From positions 56,245,944 through 56,309,943 of the forward strand of contig NC_091134.1 of assembly GCF_041381155.1 (NCBI RefSeq): 64,000 nucleotides of DNA. Reading direction: 5' to 3'. Below are positions 1 to 11,364 of the stretch, in pieces. The position numbers were made by a program, and so were the translations under genes. The notes below the pieces were generated by a model. It had not been told where the DNA came from, ran no database searches, and saw only the letters and a program-made list of their open reading frames with translations. The stretch comes from Argopecten irradians (lineage: Eukaryota > Mollusca > Bivalvia > Pectinida > Pectinidae). How positions within the stretch are numbered: position 1 is the first letter of the stretch; each line of letters starts with the position of its first letter.

Positions 1-2
1 AC

Positions 3-1148
3 ACTTTTATTTGCTCGCTAAAATTGAATTGGATAAGGAGACTATTCCAAACCAATGAAAAATGGCAATCTATTTTGAAAACTTATATTGATATTGATTT
101 ATTGGCCAACTGTGGTAGCGAATATATTTATTTATGTATAAACAAATGTAAAAACCAGTTTTGGAGAGATGTCTTAAGATCATGGCATAGACTTAACCAA
201 CAACAGGAAAAGATGGAGAACAATGAGTCAGTTTGGGAAATACCACTCTGGTATAACAAAAAGATATGTATTGGGGGGAAAACTATTTTTTATAAAAATT
301 GGTATAAAAAAGGCGTTGTTAATATTTTTGATGTAATGAAAGATATATCCACAGGATCTTTTTATTCTTTAAATGAATTCTCACAGAAATACCAGATTGT
401 GACAAACTTTTTGCAATATCACGGCTTTACATCAGCCATTAAGAAGGTGATTTCAGGTTTGGATTTGAGTAATAATAGAATTGTCTGTCCCTTTATACCA
501 TCAAATTTAAAATCATTTTTCGAGTGTCCTAAAATGAAAGGCTCAAAGATATTTTACAAAAAGCTTATGAAAAATAACACAACACCATCTAGTAAAAGAA
601 AATGGAACTTGATATTTGATGATTTGAATGATACTGATTGGACAAATATATATAAAATCCCTTTCCAGGTCACAAAAAATACAAAGCTTCAGTGGTTTCA
701 GTTCCGAGTAGCTCATCATATTTTAACAACAAATTCTTTTTTATTCAAAATTGGTCTGGTTACCTCCCCTCTTTGTATACTGTGTAATTCTGAAAGAGAA
801 ACTATTATACATATTTTATGGGAGTGTATTGAGGTACAGTCATTACTACAAAGTTTTGAAACATTCTTACAGGCTTTATTAATTCCCTTTGCTGTAAATA
901 AAAAGTCATTTCTATTTGGGTTGATCTCTGATAATCATCCATCAATAAATAGGGTTGATAATGAAATTATTATTAAACAATATATTTATAGGATGAGATG
1001 CTTTCATAATTCAATACATTTAAATTCTTTAATTAATACAATAAAAGACCATTATAATGTTCAAAAATATATTGCTATTGGAAAAGGAAAAAAGGAAAAA
1101 TTTGATACAGAGTGGAGTAAGTGGAAAAAACTTATTGATTTCTCTTAA
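3..1148 (+). mobile_element. LINE (L1/Tx1-like) ORF2 C-terminal region, cut by window edge
   Basis: The frame is open from base 3 to a stop at 1146-1148 with no need for a start codon, so this is the 3' part of a longer ORF that begins outside the window; about 380 codons are visible. The C-terminal third has the zinc-binding module found after the reverse transcriptase domain of many LINEs: a short Phe-rich stretch (QWFQFRVAHHIL), then CILC, about ten residues, and HILWEC, giving a C-x2-C...H-x4-C pattern. Motifs such as WRDVLRSW and PLWYN also fit ORF2 proteins of L1/Tx1-type elements. The catalytic FADD motif would lie upstream of the window. There is no internal stop over 380 codons, so this copy may be recent. 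The clade call is less sure than the LINE call. Confidence 0.8.
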
Positions 1149-1560
1149 AGCCTGTTTCAGTGTTCTTTTATTATATATTCTGCTGACTTATTTTGATTTT
1201 TTAAAAGACATATACATATTAAGTATTTAAGATTGTTTTTGACATGGCCGAATACCACAATTCTGCTAGCCTACCTTCCTCCTTTCTAAATCTTTATCTT
1301 ACCTCCTTGCTATACTTTCCTTTCTTTTCTTTCTGCTCTACTTATAAGTGCAATATACCTCTATCAATATATATATACTATATGGCCCAACTTGCATCTA
1401 ATTTACTATTATCACCTTACTAATAACCGCCTTCATGAGTGAAAGATAGTATGAGAGAAGAGAATATATGATTATGTATGCTTCTTTTTATGTGTGGACG
1501 GAATAGTGTGATTGTTCTTGAATGGTTAACATAAGATGAAAGTATGATAATTGACAGTAT
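1149..1560. other. 3' flank of LINE, no gene seen
   Basis: AT-rich sequence downstream of the LINE stop codon. It probably contains the LINE 3' untranslated region, but no clear poly(A) tail or target-site duplication could be picked out. Confidence 0.35.
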
Positions 1561-1812
1561 GATGAGATAATAAACACGATGTGATGATGAATGCTGATGA
1601 TGAAGATGAAGATGTTGATGATTATAATTATGTTGATGATGATAAAGATGATGGTGGTGATGATGATATTGATGATGAAGATGATGTTATGATGATGATG
1701 AGATAGATTATGGTTGTGATGATGATGATGATGATGATGAAAATCATGGAACGATGTTGGTTGTGATGATGGTGACGATTGATGATGTGATGATGATGAT
1801 GATGATGATATG
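1560..1812. repeat. (GAT/GATGAT)n trinucleotide microsatellite
   Basis: About 250 bases made largely of GAT/TGA triplets with interruptions such as GTTGATGAT and GATGAAGAT. The opposite strand gives a fake ORF of repeated Ile and Ser. It may have grown from the 3' tail of the upstream LINE, as 3' ends of LINEs often carry simple repeats. Confidence 0.85.
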
Positions 1813-3560
1813 AGTAAGATGTTTTGAGAATGAGCGTGATAGGGATATTGAATGTGAATAAGAATGCGAGAATCTATTTATTATGTGGTATATTGCACAT
1901 GAAAATGAAATAAAATATAAATTATAAAAAAAAAATTGAATGTATAACAAAACACACTGATTAGCTGATGTTGCCAAATTGTTATACTGAATGTACGAAG
2001 GCCTTGGTTTACAGCAAACCAATATTGACTTATCATTAATATAAACAAAGGTATCAGTTTACCTAGACATTATTTTCTAGGTAAGGACATGGAAGATTAA
2101 TGGTAGAATGATAAATAAATTGTAATATAATTGTTGTGGTAGGCCTGACACTAGCTACAAAACCGAAAGTGAAAGTTTAGGCTACGTTATGTTACAAAAC
2201 CTGATAAAGGTGGAACACTAAGGTATTTATTAAATACAGATCATCACTAGCTGTATCTATATATAGACCGGTCTACTTCGTGGAATTTTTCCTTATTCAC
2301 TTTACTTGTTGTCAAGCTGTTCATTGATGTGAATCCAGGTGAAGCATAGGCGAACAAAACCCAATATACGATCAACTGACTCTGTAGTGGAGTTGGACCG
2401 ACACATAATCAGGTTAAATCTATTGAACATGTACTTCAGGTGTATAATGGTTACCATCTAGGTCATTCTAAATATATAACACTGAAACATACTGGTTTTA
2501 CCAGCGATGACTGAAATAAAGTGATGCAATGAATGATATAAATAGAACAGTTCAGGTATTTCCCGTGCTTTTTTTAAGCAGATGTATACCGTGTATCCTA
2601 TACACACATGTGTTTTAATACTGGGTCAATATTTATATAACTCTGTCTGTCACATGGCACCAAATTTCAGAAAAAAAATATGGTTGCTAAAATATGTCAA
2701 ATCATATAACATTGGAATTGCTCTTAATCGACACTGAGATAATTTACATCAATTTGGTGTATGATAGGCAGTAAATGGCCGCGGACACCATGGCGTCTCA
2801 CATAAACGTACCAGGGCTCTAATGCTTAGTTTAACCACTGCATGTCAACAGTTGAGTTCATGAAAAATAAAGTTGGGTAGAAAATATGCTTGCTTGTATT
2901 TTAGTTGACGTGTACGATGCACACATCAGTTATTCGCTCGACGCAGTCCATAAGAATCGCCGATTAAACTCAAACCGCCATATGAGTTTGTATTATGTAT
3001 TTGACCAACCAATGCCTAGAACGCAAATGCACTACACACAGGTATGTGAAATCAGATATCACCACAGGAATTACGATGTTCTGTTTTCGTCTTTACCCTG
3101 CATTATGCACTATTTATATAAATTGACCATATTCGTTTACACCTAAATATCATTTTTACTAACCTTTAGATTTTGACGTGTAATATTCGCCATCGAAACG
3201 CCTCCCATGAGGATGTGTCGCCGTATCAATGCAGTACAATTGGCATGATGCCGCAAATGGAACGCACGGACTGAAACAACTTTTCTACCCCATCGGACAG
3301 AGATATATATGTACTTCCGATGAGGGTAAGATGTCTGTCTTACCCAGGATAAGACAGCCCGCACGCGTAAAAAATACTAACGTGCTAAATCAGAACTTGT
3401 AAAACGTCGTATGCAAATAAATAGTAATCTGTGCAGTCCAATTGGAAAATCCATATTACCTTAGACTTCGAGCTCTTGCTTCGCATTGCGTACTCAACTT
3501 TGACCTTATGAATATCACAATCGCAAGTCCACCTGCCTTCACATATTCCGTCTTTGCATA
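1813..3560. other. Gene-poor AT-rich stretch
   Basis: No supported gene or RNA. A short ORF near 2886-3146 (86 codons) has no recognisable domain and no splice context. Nothing else stands out. Confidence 0.4.
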
Positions 3561-3715
3561 TTACAGAGTTAGCTCCCTTGCGGGTAGGTATCGAGTGTTA
3601 CGTCATTATTTTGTGAGCGCAATTCACGTCGTATTCTCCGAAATGTATGACGTTACGCTCGCAAACACGTGACGTCACAATCGATACCTATCCGCAAGGG
3701 TAGATAACTCTGTAA
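3561..3715. mobile_element. Foldback MITE, about 155 bp, with 34-bp inverted ends
   Basis: Left end TTACAGAGTTAGCTCCCTTG and right end (reverse complement) TTACAGAGTTATCTACCCTTG continue as matching arms of about 34 bases that read on to GGTAGGTATCGA. The middle is GC-richer and itself semi-palindromic around tgacgt motifs. It has no coding capacity, so it would be a non-autonomous DNA transposon. No unambiguous target duplication is visible. Confidence 0.75.
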
Positions 3716-4324
3716 CATGCAAATACAGAATATAATACTGTACATTTTGAATTTAAATGGTTCTGATACAATTTATATTAATATTTCTTTGACTTTGAAT
3801 ACTTCAAAATGATTTAGATTCGAGTTTAAAGTTTGTGACAAAGTAAAATAAAAGTCTTGAATTTGATAAAGATATTTGTCGTCACTTATTTTTTTTAAAT
3901 CGGGTAGTTGTAGTTTTAAACATTTGTTTGGAAATTAAAAGACAGAAAACATGATCATTCAACTCCCTACGTAAATAGTCGGACAGGGAAATATATGTAC
4001 GATTCAATAAATGAAAGAGGCGTGTCGGCAATTCTTGGGTAGACAATCGTGATTCTCCTCCTCGGGTAGAGATTTCTCTGTCTCAGGGACAGATCCTTTT
4101 TTTCTCCCATACTTGACAGGGTTACCCTGAAGTTGCTATGGAAAAGATAACTCTGTCTTTTACCGGGATTGGGAAAAGAAAGCTCACACGCGCAAGACAG
4201 TAACGTCATTAATACATGCGGCGACCTTTTTACGCACAGTAACGTTCATGTCGACTGGATTTCTCCAGTTCTCGTTAAAGTATGAAAGAAAAAGAATCTT
4301 ACATGTGCCAGTCAGGTGAACAGC

Positions 4325-4415
4325 GATATCTCAACCCTCGTAAAAGATTTTGGCCGTCAACACTCGGCAAGCTTCGGGTTGATTCGCCAAAATCTTTCAC
4401 TCGGGTTGATATATC
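4325..4415. repeat. Palindromic foldback, about 30-bp arms
   Basis: GATATCTCAACCC...AAAGATTTTGGC on the left pairs with GCCAAAATCTTT...GGGTTGATATATC on the right. The loop contains a second, weaker palindrome centred on AAGCTT. The short ORF that crosses it is a by-product. Confidence 0.7.
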
Positions 4416-4633
4416 CCTGTCTACTTGACAGACCCATGCAAGATTATATCATTTCTTACTCCTGGCAGGAAAATCATCAATTTTACAAGTGTATTTTTTT
4501 TCTATCTCACCCGAAGGTAAGAAGAAGCTACGTATACACGAGATATTTGCACGTGCTCACATAGGGTTAGAGAAAACAAATCATCTATCATTTTTGATGT
4601 GCAACAAACCAAATAAAGACATAAATTATAAAG

Positions 4634-5194
4634 GGTCAGTAAGAAGTATAGGAGGCTCGGGCTACGTCCTCGCCCCTATAATTCTTACTAACCTCTATGC
4701 CTTTATAGGGATCAACCAACTAAATAAAAAAAGACCTTCGAAATGGCCCCTGTGTATACAAGATTGAGCCCAGGATAGAATTTTAACCCGGCCGCTGATT
4801 GGCTGGCTAATTATGAATTTCAAAAGTAAAAATGTTTTCTGACAGGTAATTATTCCTTGATAACCATAATATCAATTTGGAAATTCATATTGAGATTTAG
4901 GTTCAAAATATCAATTTTGATAATGAATAGGTAAAAACATTAGAGTTTCCGGATATTTTAGTGCAAAATGCGCCTGATTTCAATAAAGCTACCTTGGTTG
5001 GAGTTTGAGCAGAAGGACCCAAACTTTTTTTTCTATCTAGTGTTATATGAGAACCTAGACTTTAATTATAGAACACAATACCTAACTAATATTTCTTTGT
5101 TTTAATAATACAGTACAAAACTTTAACAAAGTTTAACACTGTGGTCTATGTAAAATCATTTAGTTGGTTGCTCGGGGGTCAGTAACTGACTATA
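4634..5194. mobile_element. Short MITE split by a second inserted element
   Basis: Bases 4634-4710 and 5175-5194 match the two halves of the compact MITE seen at 34,495-34,626 (shared motifs GTCAGTAAGAAGTAT, GGCTCGGGCTACG and GTCAGTAACTGACTATA). Between them lies a separate 458-base insert with its own inverted ends. The outer MITE lacks its far-left end. Confidence 0.65.
4713..5170. mobile_element. Inserted non-autonomous element with CAACCAACTAAAT ends
   Basis: Starts with CAACCAACTAAAT and ends with ATTTAGTTGGTTG, a perfect 13-base inverted repeat. The interior is AT-rich with no coding potential. A diverged second copy in the same orientation lies at about 55,155-55,596, which supports a mobile family. 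Both copies share TTCGAAATGGCCCCTG near the left and TGTGGTCTATGTAAA near the right. Confidence 0.75.
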
Positions 5195-5209
5195 TATAAC
5201 TAATAACAG

Positions 5210-7610
5210 CGATGCATGGGATCTGATACTATTACCACTCAAGATATTAGTAATATCAATAATATATAAATGCACAAAAAGTGATGGAAATGAAGGAACG
5301 TTTTATGAGATGCAAAATCATGACTGGGCTTTGCATTCATAAATGATGATTACCCGTTTTTAATATCGACTCCTTCAAAGATATTGATTATTTATGGACA
5401 TTGAGATAGGTCCCAATATATATTTAAATTGTCTTGAATATTAAAGTTCATCTGATGGTTACTGGATGGCCAGTTGAATAGCTTAATCAACTGAAAATAT
5501 ATTTTACCACATTATGGAATCAATGGTTCTTAAAGCGAAATAACTATACATGAAGCCGTCAATGCAATCTCTGCAAACTATTTAATTCATTTTTTATTAA
5601 ATATATGCAGCTAACATATAGCGATGGTTTTTTTCGGGTACTCTTGTCCTCCTTCATCGAAACCTGGTACGTCTGTAATAGACCCTGGGTATCATTAGGG
5701 CGTTAAATCAATCAAACCAAATGAAATACAAAGAAAGTACTATCATAGCATTTTTTCCAATTTTCCAATCCATTGTCGGATGTCTATATCTTCCTTGTAT
5801 GGAAATATCGAATGAGGAAAGACCACGGTAACACGGTATAGTTTTATTGACTACAACTCACCCAATCCAAATATTTGCTGTATCTATATATAGATTAGAC
5901 AATTACCTTTAAACGCCCTTTGAATCAATTGTTTTTACCTTATCACCCATCGTCAATCTAACGTGAATGATACTATTGCATGTATGGTTATCGAATGTTG
6001 ACAATGGTCTAAAAATAAATGTGACTCACTCTTTTTCGAATTTAATTTAATTTGCTTTTATCTCTCTTATCTTAACGTACCTTTTCCCGGTGTTACTGTA
6101 ATACTTGATTTGTCATTTTATATTTAGCTTTGTCAACGTAAACTGTCATGTGATAAATTGTTTCCTGATTTTGATTTTCCCACAGTCACCGAAATCTGTT
6201 ATTGTTGTCGATAATGTCTTTTTAACTAGGAAATGTTTAATAAATCAATTTCTTAAACCTATGGTATGAAATGTAAAAACCCGATGGATTTTTGGAATGT
6301 AATATAGTTTATACATTTATTCTTATTTATTTGTTGTAAATGTTTTTTTATATCTTTTTATAGATCACATGATATACATAACGTGATGCAATTCATGTTA
6401 TAAATAAACCAGTTCGGGGAATATCCAAGGATTTAGCAGAGATCATTTCAATGTCGTGTATGTTGAGGACGAATTTGTTACAATTGATTTCATAAGCAAT
6501 ACATAAGATGAATAGACATCAGCGGTATCATATTTCCATTGCATTGGACTTAACTTAAGTGTTATCTACATTTGAGAAAGCCTTTCTTTGAAGAGATATT
6601 ATTATATAAAATATATTATGTACAATCAAATTCAACTTTTAGAAACTTTTTGTGCATCTATAAATAGGTATTGGGATTTCCATAAATTCTTAACAACGTT
6701 AATATATCAGTGAAGTATATACACTCATTCGGACAAATGAAGTTGAGAAGCTATAGCGGCTGAGTGATCGTAACAATAAAGTAAGTGCGCAAGTACGTTT
6801 GTTCGTTATTGTTTTTTTAATATCTACCAAACCTGTGATCTCTTTATAATAAAGCTATGGGCAAAAACAATTGTGAAATTATATGTAAACACTTTATATG
6901 TATCACGGGCTTCTGTCTCAAAAGGTCTTACAGTATATAGTGGGATCCGAAATTTCGTCCGAATGTTTATGATTAGGTTCCATTTGATTTTATTCTGTCA
7001 TTCTCTTGTACTTATATAACCTTTGGCTTATGTTACTCTATATCATAGATTTACAAATATACGGATTATGTATCTACTGTACCCAAGTAGTTCGTATTGA
7101 TCAATGATCAATCTAAAATTGTCATTGAATTTGTACTCAGTATAATTGACTCACTTTGGGAAATTATATGAATTTTGAGGAGTATTTCCGACTTTCAAAA
7201 TAACTCGTGATGGTAAATAAAATGAACTTTGAAAGCTCTTTATTTGTTTTGTTTATAAGGGCAAAGAGGTAAACTACTAACTGGAATATTGTTCAATCAC
7301 TTTCAGGGGTACACTCGACAGCGGAACTTCCTCAATGTGACATGAAAAGGTAACTGTATGTGCCAATAGACAATACTGACTAATGCTAGTAGCGATAGTG
7401 AAACCTTTAAAGTCATAAAAGGAAACATTTTCCCAGGGAAATTTTTCAGAAAAAGTTCACATTAAGCTACAATACAGTGACGTAGGATTTCTAAGAATGG
7501 AAACATGGAGTACCATTATATATCAAACCTCACGTAACCAAGTATTAAAGGCCTTTCAGAAACAAAACATAAAATATTTCTTAAAAACAATAATAAATAA
7601 GAAAATATTT
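5210..7610. other. Gene-poor AT-rich stretch
   Basis: No supported gene or RNA. A 43-base segment at about 7306-7348 is bordered by ctttcag and gtaact and could be a small exon, but nothing nearby confirms it. Confidence 0.35.
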
Positions 7611-7617
7611 ATTGATT

Positions 7618-7800
7618 GTGTAAGATGAGGTTACAACACCAAGCAAATGTAAGATTTCCAGCGTAATCTATGTTAACAGAGACGATTCATTTCGCTATTT
7701 TGCCGTCTGGAGATTGATAGTCAACTAACGAACGGTAACTAGGGCGACGGCGGGAATCATATGACGACCTACGGTATAAAAATTAGCATTTGATTTAATT
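7618..7800. repeat. Dispersed repeat copy (partner near 40.46 kb)
   Basis: Shares in order AAGATGAGGTTACAACA, GATTCATTTCGCT.TTTTGC, GGTAA.TAGGGCGACGGCGGGAA with 40,463-40,650. The matching order and spacing show that both derive from one repeat family. The type of element is not clear. Confidence 0.65.
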
Positions 7801-8341
7801 AATGAAATAATGGAAAATCTCATTTTATATAGCATATCTAATACAAATATAGGTTCATATCGTGTAACATCTGTTCAAATTTAAAATGTAGATATTCAAA
7901 ACTTTTAAATATATATTGTAAAAATAAAAAATAAAAATCTGTTTGATATTTTACTTAATAAAGGTCTATTACCTTTCCAAATCAAAATTTCAAGCGTATG
8001 TTATGTTATCTGTTCCACTGGAATTTGCAGTGTCGCCTAGACTTAAGGTATAGCTTCTCGCGAAAATGGCGTCTTAATTACAACCCCGGGAACAGTTCTC
8101 TGATACAGTTTCAAAGGGGACATAAGCGTTCCACAAACTCAATATGCACTCGGATGACAACCTATTCCGTGGGTCACAACATAGGAATACGCCTGTATAG
8201 TTCTAAGTCAGAATCTGCATTGTGACAAGAGCATCAAAAAAGCATATCAGTACGGGAGACATTATCACTGAATTCCCTGATAAGCGGTAATGTCCAAGGC
8301 GGCGGCATGGATTCGTAATAAACTGCAAGCTTATCAAAAGT

Positions 8342-8773
8342 GTGTGTTGTATGGATCAGAATTGTAGGCTAAAACTATGCAATACTCTTATCAGGAAATC
8401 GGCGTTGTTCACCGATATGTTGCCCGGAAATGTCAAAGCTTTTAGCAAATTTCTCCTACACTTGTTACAACTCACGCTATTGGAATACTTGACATTATTG
8501 GCGAGGTTGATAAAAGGAAGTTGCTATTTTGGAACAATCTTTGTACTGCAAGTAGTAAATAAGTGCGGAAAACTTTCTTCCTCATTCGTGTTTGTAGCTT
8601 TTGTATTCTGGAACATGATACTCCTCGCGGAAAGTTTAATTCATGACATATTCGCAACCGCACACAGACTAAATGTAGCATCAGTTCTATTCGACTTTGT
8701 GTATGATGGTTTTTGCTCCACTCGCAACTCACAGTGCACGAGAAACGTAGAATTCTACTTTAATAAATGGTAG
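8342..8773 (+). other. 143-codon ORF, product not recognised
   Basis: This is one of the longer open frames in this AT-rich stretch. The predicted protein is hydrophobic in the middle (runs such as FVFVAFVFWNMILL) and shows no domain I recognise. The other strand is also open for 86 codons (8472-8732). No splice sites or neighbouring exons support it. It could be a decayed transposon ORF or chance. A shorter ORF at 7998-8225 is equally unassigned. Confidence 0.2.
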
Positions 8774-9394
8774 ACGCTGAAACCCTTACGACAGCATTCA
8801 CTCTGTCCGTGATTCTTATCCACTCTGGTTGCTGAGTCTTGTTTATCCTAACCACACATAAGATATAGGCGATTTAATCAAGTTAATGTAACACTGTAGT
8901 ATGCAGACTATGTACGACATTTGGACGATATTACTTCGCACTTTTTTATCCGGCACTGTTCTATAGTCGTGATAAAGTATTAGACTTCCTTGTACATTTC
9001 TTAGAAGTAACATATATTATCAAATTCGACCACATTCCAGAGGAACAGCAATGTCAGTTTTTGGCTCTCGACGATAGCCGAGGGCCTTTAGCCGTACTGG
9101 GCATCGAAATTCGTGTTTTGTGGCAGATTTTCCGGTAAAAGTATAACGCGTATACTTTTGTGCATTTGATAAGTTAAAGTAATGCGTGCGACGTAGTGCA
9201 CATTTTCTTCTTGTGAAGATCAGTCCGTCAATTATGACGATAAGTGATATTTTTTGGGGCTGTTGCGCAGTGGCGTGTGACGTCTTATATTTACAGTGCC
9301 TGAAGGTGAAAGTGATGATTTTTTTTTTAGTTTTTATGCAGCTACATGTATAAGATAAAATGATAAACAGTGTAGAATTTTAGTTTGTTGTGAA

Positions 9395-10310
9395 AGCTTC
9401 AATGACTGTATTAGGGATGTGTGCCTTGAAGTCTTCGAGTGTGGTGATTTGTACTACTGCTACCGGTAGAAGGTTCCATTGTGTGATTGTATGTGGAAAA
9501 AAGGAGTATTTGTATGTGTCATTGGTAGCATACAATGTATATTTAACGGTGTGTGTGTGGGTGTGCGTGTGTAGTTCTGCAATCTGTTTTGATGAGGAAT
9601 GGTGTGTTGACTGTGACTTGTTTGTGTATGATTTTGAAAAAAGTGTAAGTCTTGACTGTAATCTGGGGGGGGGTGTAGTGATGGTAGTTAGAGTTCATTT
9701 ATCATGTCTGTAACTGAGCTTGTGTTGTGGTATCTATTTTGTATGCATCATGCTGCTCTGCGCTGTATTTTGTCGAGTTGTGTGATCTGGTTGGTGTGGT
9801 AGGGGTCCCATACGGAAGAGCAGTATTCCGGTTTGGGTCCTGTGAGTGCATTGCATGCGTTTGCTTTGATGGGTGGCGAGTTAACTTTTAAATTGCGTTT
9901 GGGAAATCCTAATGATTTGTTTGCTTTTGATGTGATGTTGTTTATGTGTTTGTCCTAGCAAAGGTTGTGTTGTAGTTTTATGCCTAAGTATTTGCTGGAC
10001 TGTACTCGTTCTAGTGTAAGGTTTAACAGTGTGTAGTTTTGGTGTATTTTGGGTCGTTTAGGTGTGATGCTAATAATGTTGCATTTGTCGGGTTGGAAAG
10101 ACATGAGCCAATCCCGCGCCCAGTGTTCTGCTGCATGTAGATCTTCTTATAAAAGTAGTGGTTGTGTATCTGTTTGTATATGATGCTGTCGTCTGCAAAG
10201 AGTCTTAGTGTGCTGTGTTTTAGGTATTCGTGGAAGTCATTAATATGTATGAGAAACAGTATGGGTCCCAGACAGGTTCCCTAGCTGGAGGACTCCTGAT
10301 GTAACTGGGA
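9395..10310 (-). pseudogene. Decayed non-LTR retrotransposon reverse transcriptase (CR1/jockey-like tail)
   Basis: Read on the minus strand, several short frames together give the C-terminal half of a LINE reverse transcriptase. At about 10,273-10,235 there is the conserved LGPILFLIHINDF segment; at 10,202-10,185 comes LFADDS, the RT active-site aspartate pair. Near 9,480-9,400 the typical end of CR1/jockey/I-type proteins appears (TITQWNLLPV, then LEDFKAHI). Stops and frameshifts separate the pieces, so the copy is dead. No endonuclease domain is present, consistent with 5' truncation during insertion. The clade is inferred from the C-terminal motif only. Confidence 0.75.
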
Positions 10311-10319
10311 TATTGAGAA

Positions 10320-11337
10320 TCAACTTTTGGAGAATGCTCTTTGTATTTATAGCCCAAATCAACTGATTGAACATTATACATGAACTACCTGCATTAGAGG
10401 GTGATAGTGCCTAATGTCACCCCGAGGCTATCACTGTCACCCGAGGCGAAGCCAAAAGTCTATAAACAAAACTCACAATAACCATTCAGTGAAATATTCT
10501 TATTCTCATGTCCCCTGCGGTTTTTTGTAATCTTAAAGTTTTTGTAAATCTCAATTAATTTTGGTTTCGTCCCGTCGTCTGTTTAAAACTTTGGCAACCT
10601 AGCGAAGACGCTTGTAGTCGCATGTCTTCCGTTCACTTAATCACCGCCGGTATTAATAAAAGGCAACATATAGCGCAAAATGGTGTAATCGCAAAGCTCC
10701 GTAGTAATTTTTTTGAAAAAAATGATAAACAGACTAATTTGGCAAAACTATTAATAGCTCGTATCACTTTAAGTATTTGATTTTGCATCGGGCATTCCGT
10801 AGCTACATACACCTACATGTGTATATGCGTACCGCTGAATTCAGATATGTTACCGTCTATTTATTTTATCATCATTATGCAATCATAACAAGCGTACGGG
10901 TATACATTTGTATATAAAATCTCAGCAAGGAAATTAAAATCGGAACGGACTATAAATACCGCCAGGCCTGCAGCTGGTCTAGTAAGGTGGGAATACCTGT
11001 CCCGCCGTCTCTTCCTTGTGGGATATCTTTGTATAACCTTTGACCTCAGATGCGTTTATCATGTTAACACGGAACGTCAATGCATATGCATAGTCATCTT
11101 ATTTGCACTTTTTTGCGTAAAAATAGTCGTTTAAAGGCCTCAGGAATGTACATAGTTTTGCTAAAGCACTTACATTTTTATTTTAGAAAGTAGAACCAGT
11201 TTTATTAGAATGTCCCCGGGAAAATAAGACTCTTTATGATATTTTTAGACAAATACATTTAAGTTTTATGTTTTTATATATTTTTAATCTGCAGTTTTAT
11301 CGAAACTGAATATTTGAAATGAATATTTTCATTTCAG
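10320..11337. other. Non-coding stretch upstream of first candidate exon
   Basis: Contains small repeats (CACCCGAGGCGAAGCC type) and a locally GC-richer patch at about 10,940-11,040. No ORF or RNA recognised. Confidence 0.35.
10951..10958 (+). promoter_or_regulatory. Candidate TATA box
   Basis: TATAAATA lies in a GC-richer patch about 390 bases before the first phase-consistent plus-strand exon (11,338). Such motifs are common by chance in AT-rich DNA, so this is only a suggestion for the start of the exon series that follows. Confidence 0.2.
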
Positions 11338-11364
11338 ATAGCATGGTGTTGCCTATAGGATTTG
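11338..11364 (+). CDS. Candidate exon 1, MVLPIGF
   Basis: Bordered by atttcag and gtaagt; starts and ends in phase 1. It contains the only ATG that could start the series. Very short, so uncertain. Confidence 0.35.

Noticed and set aside
1744..2022. 92-codon minus-strand ORF
   Set aside because: Half of it is the GAT microsatellite (runs of Ile and Ser); no domain or splice context.
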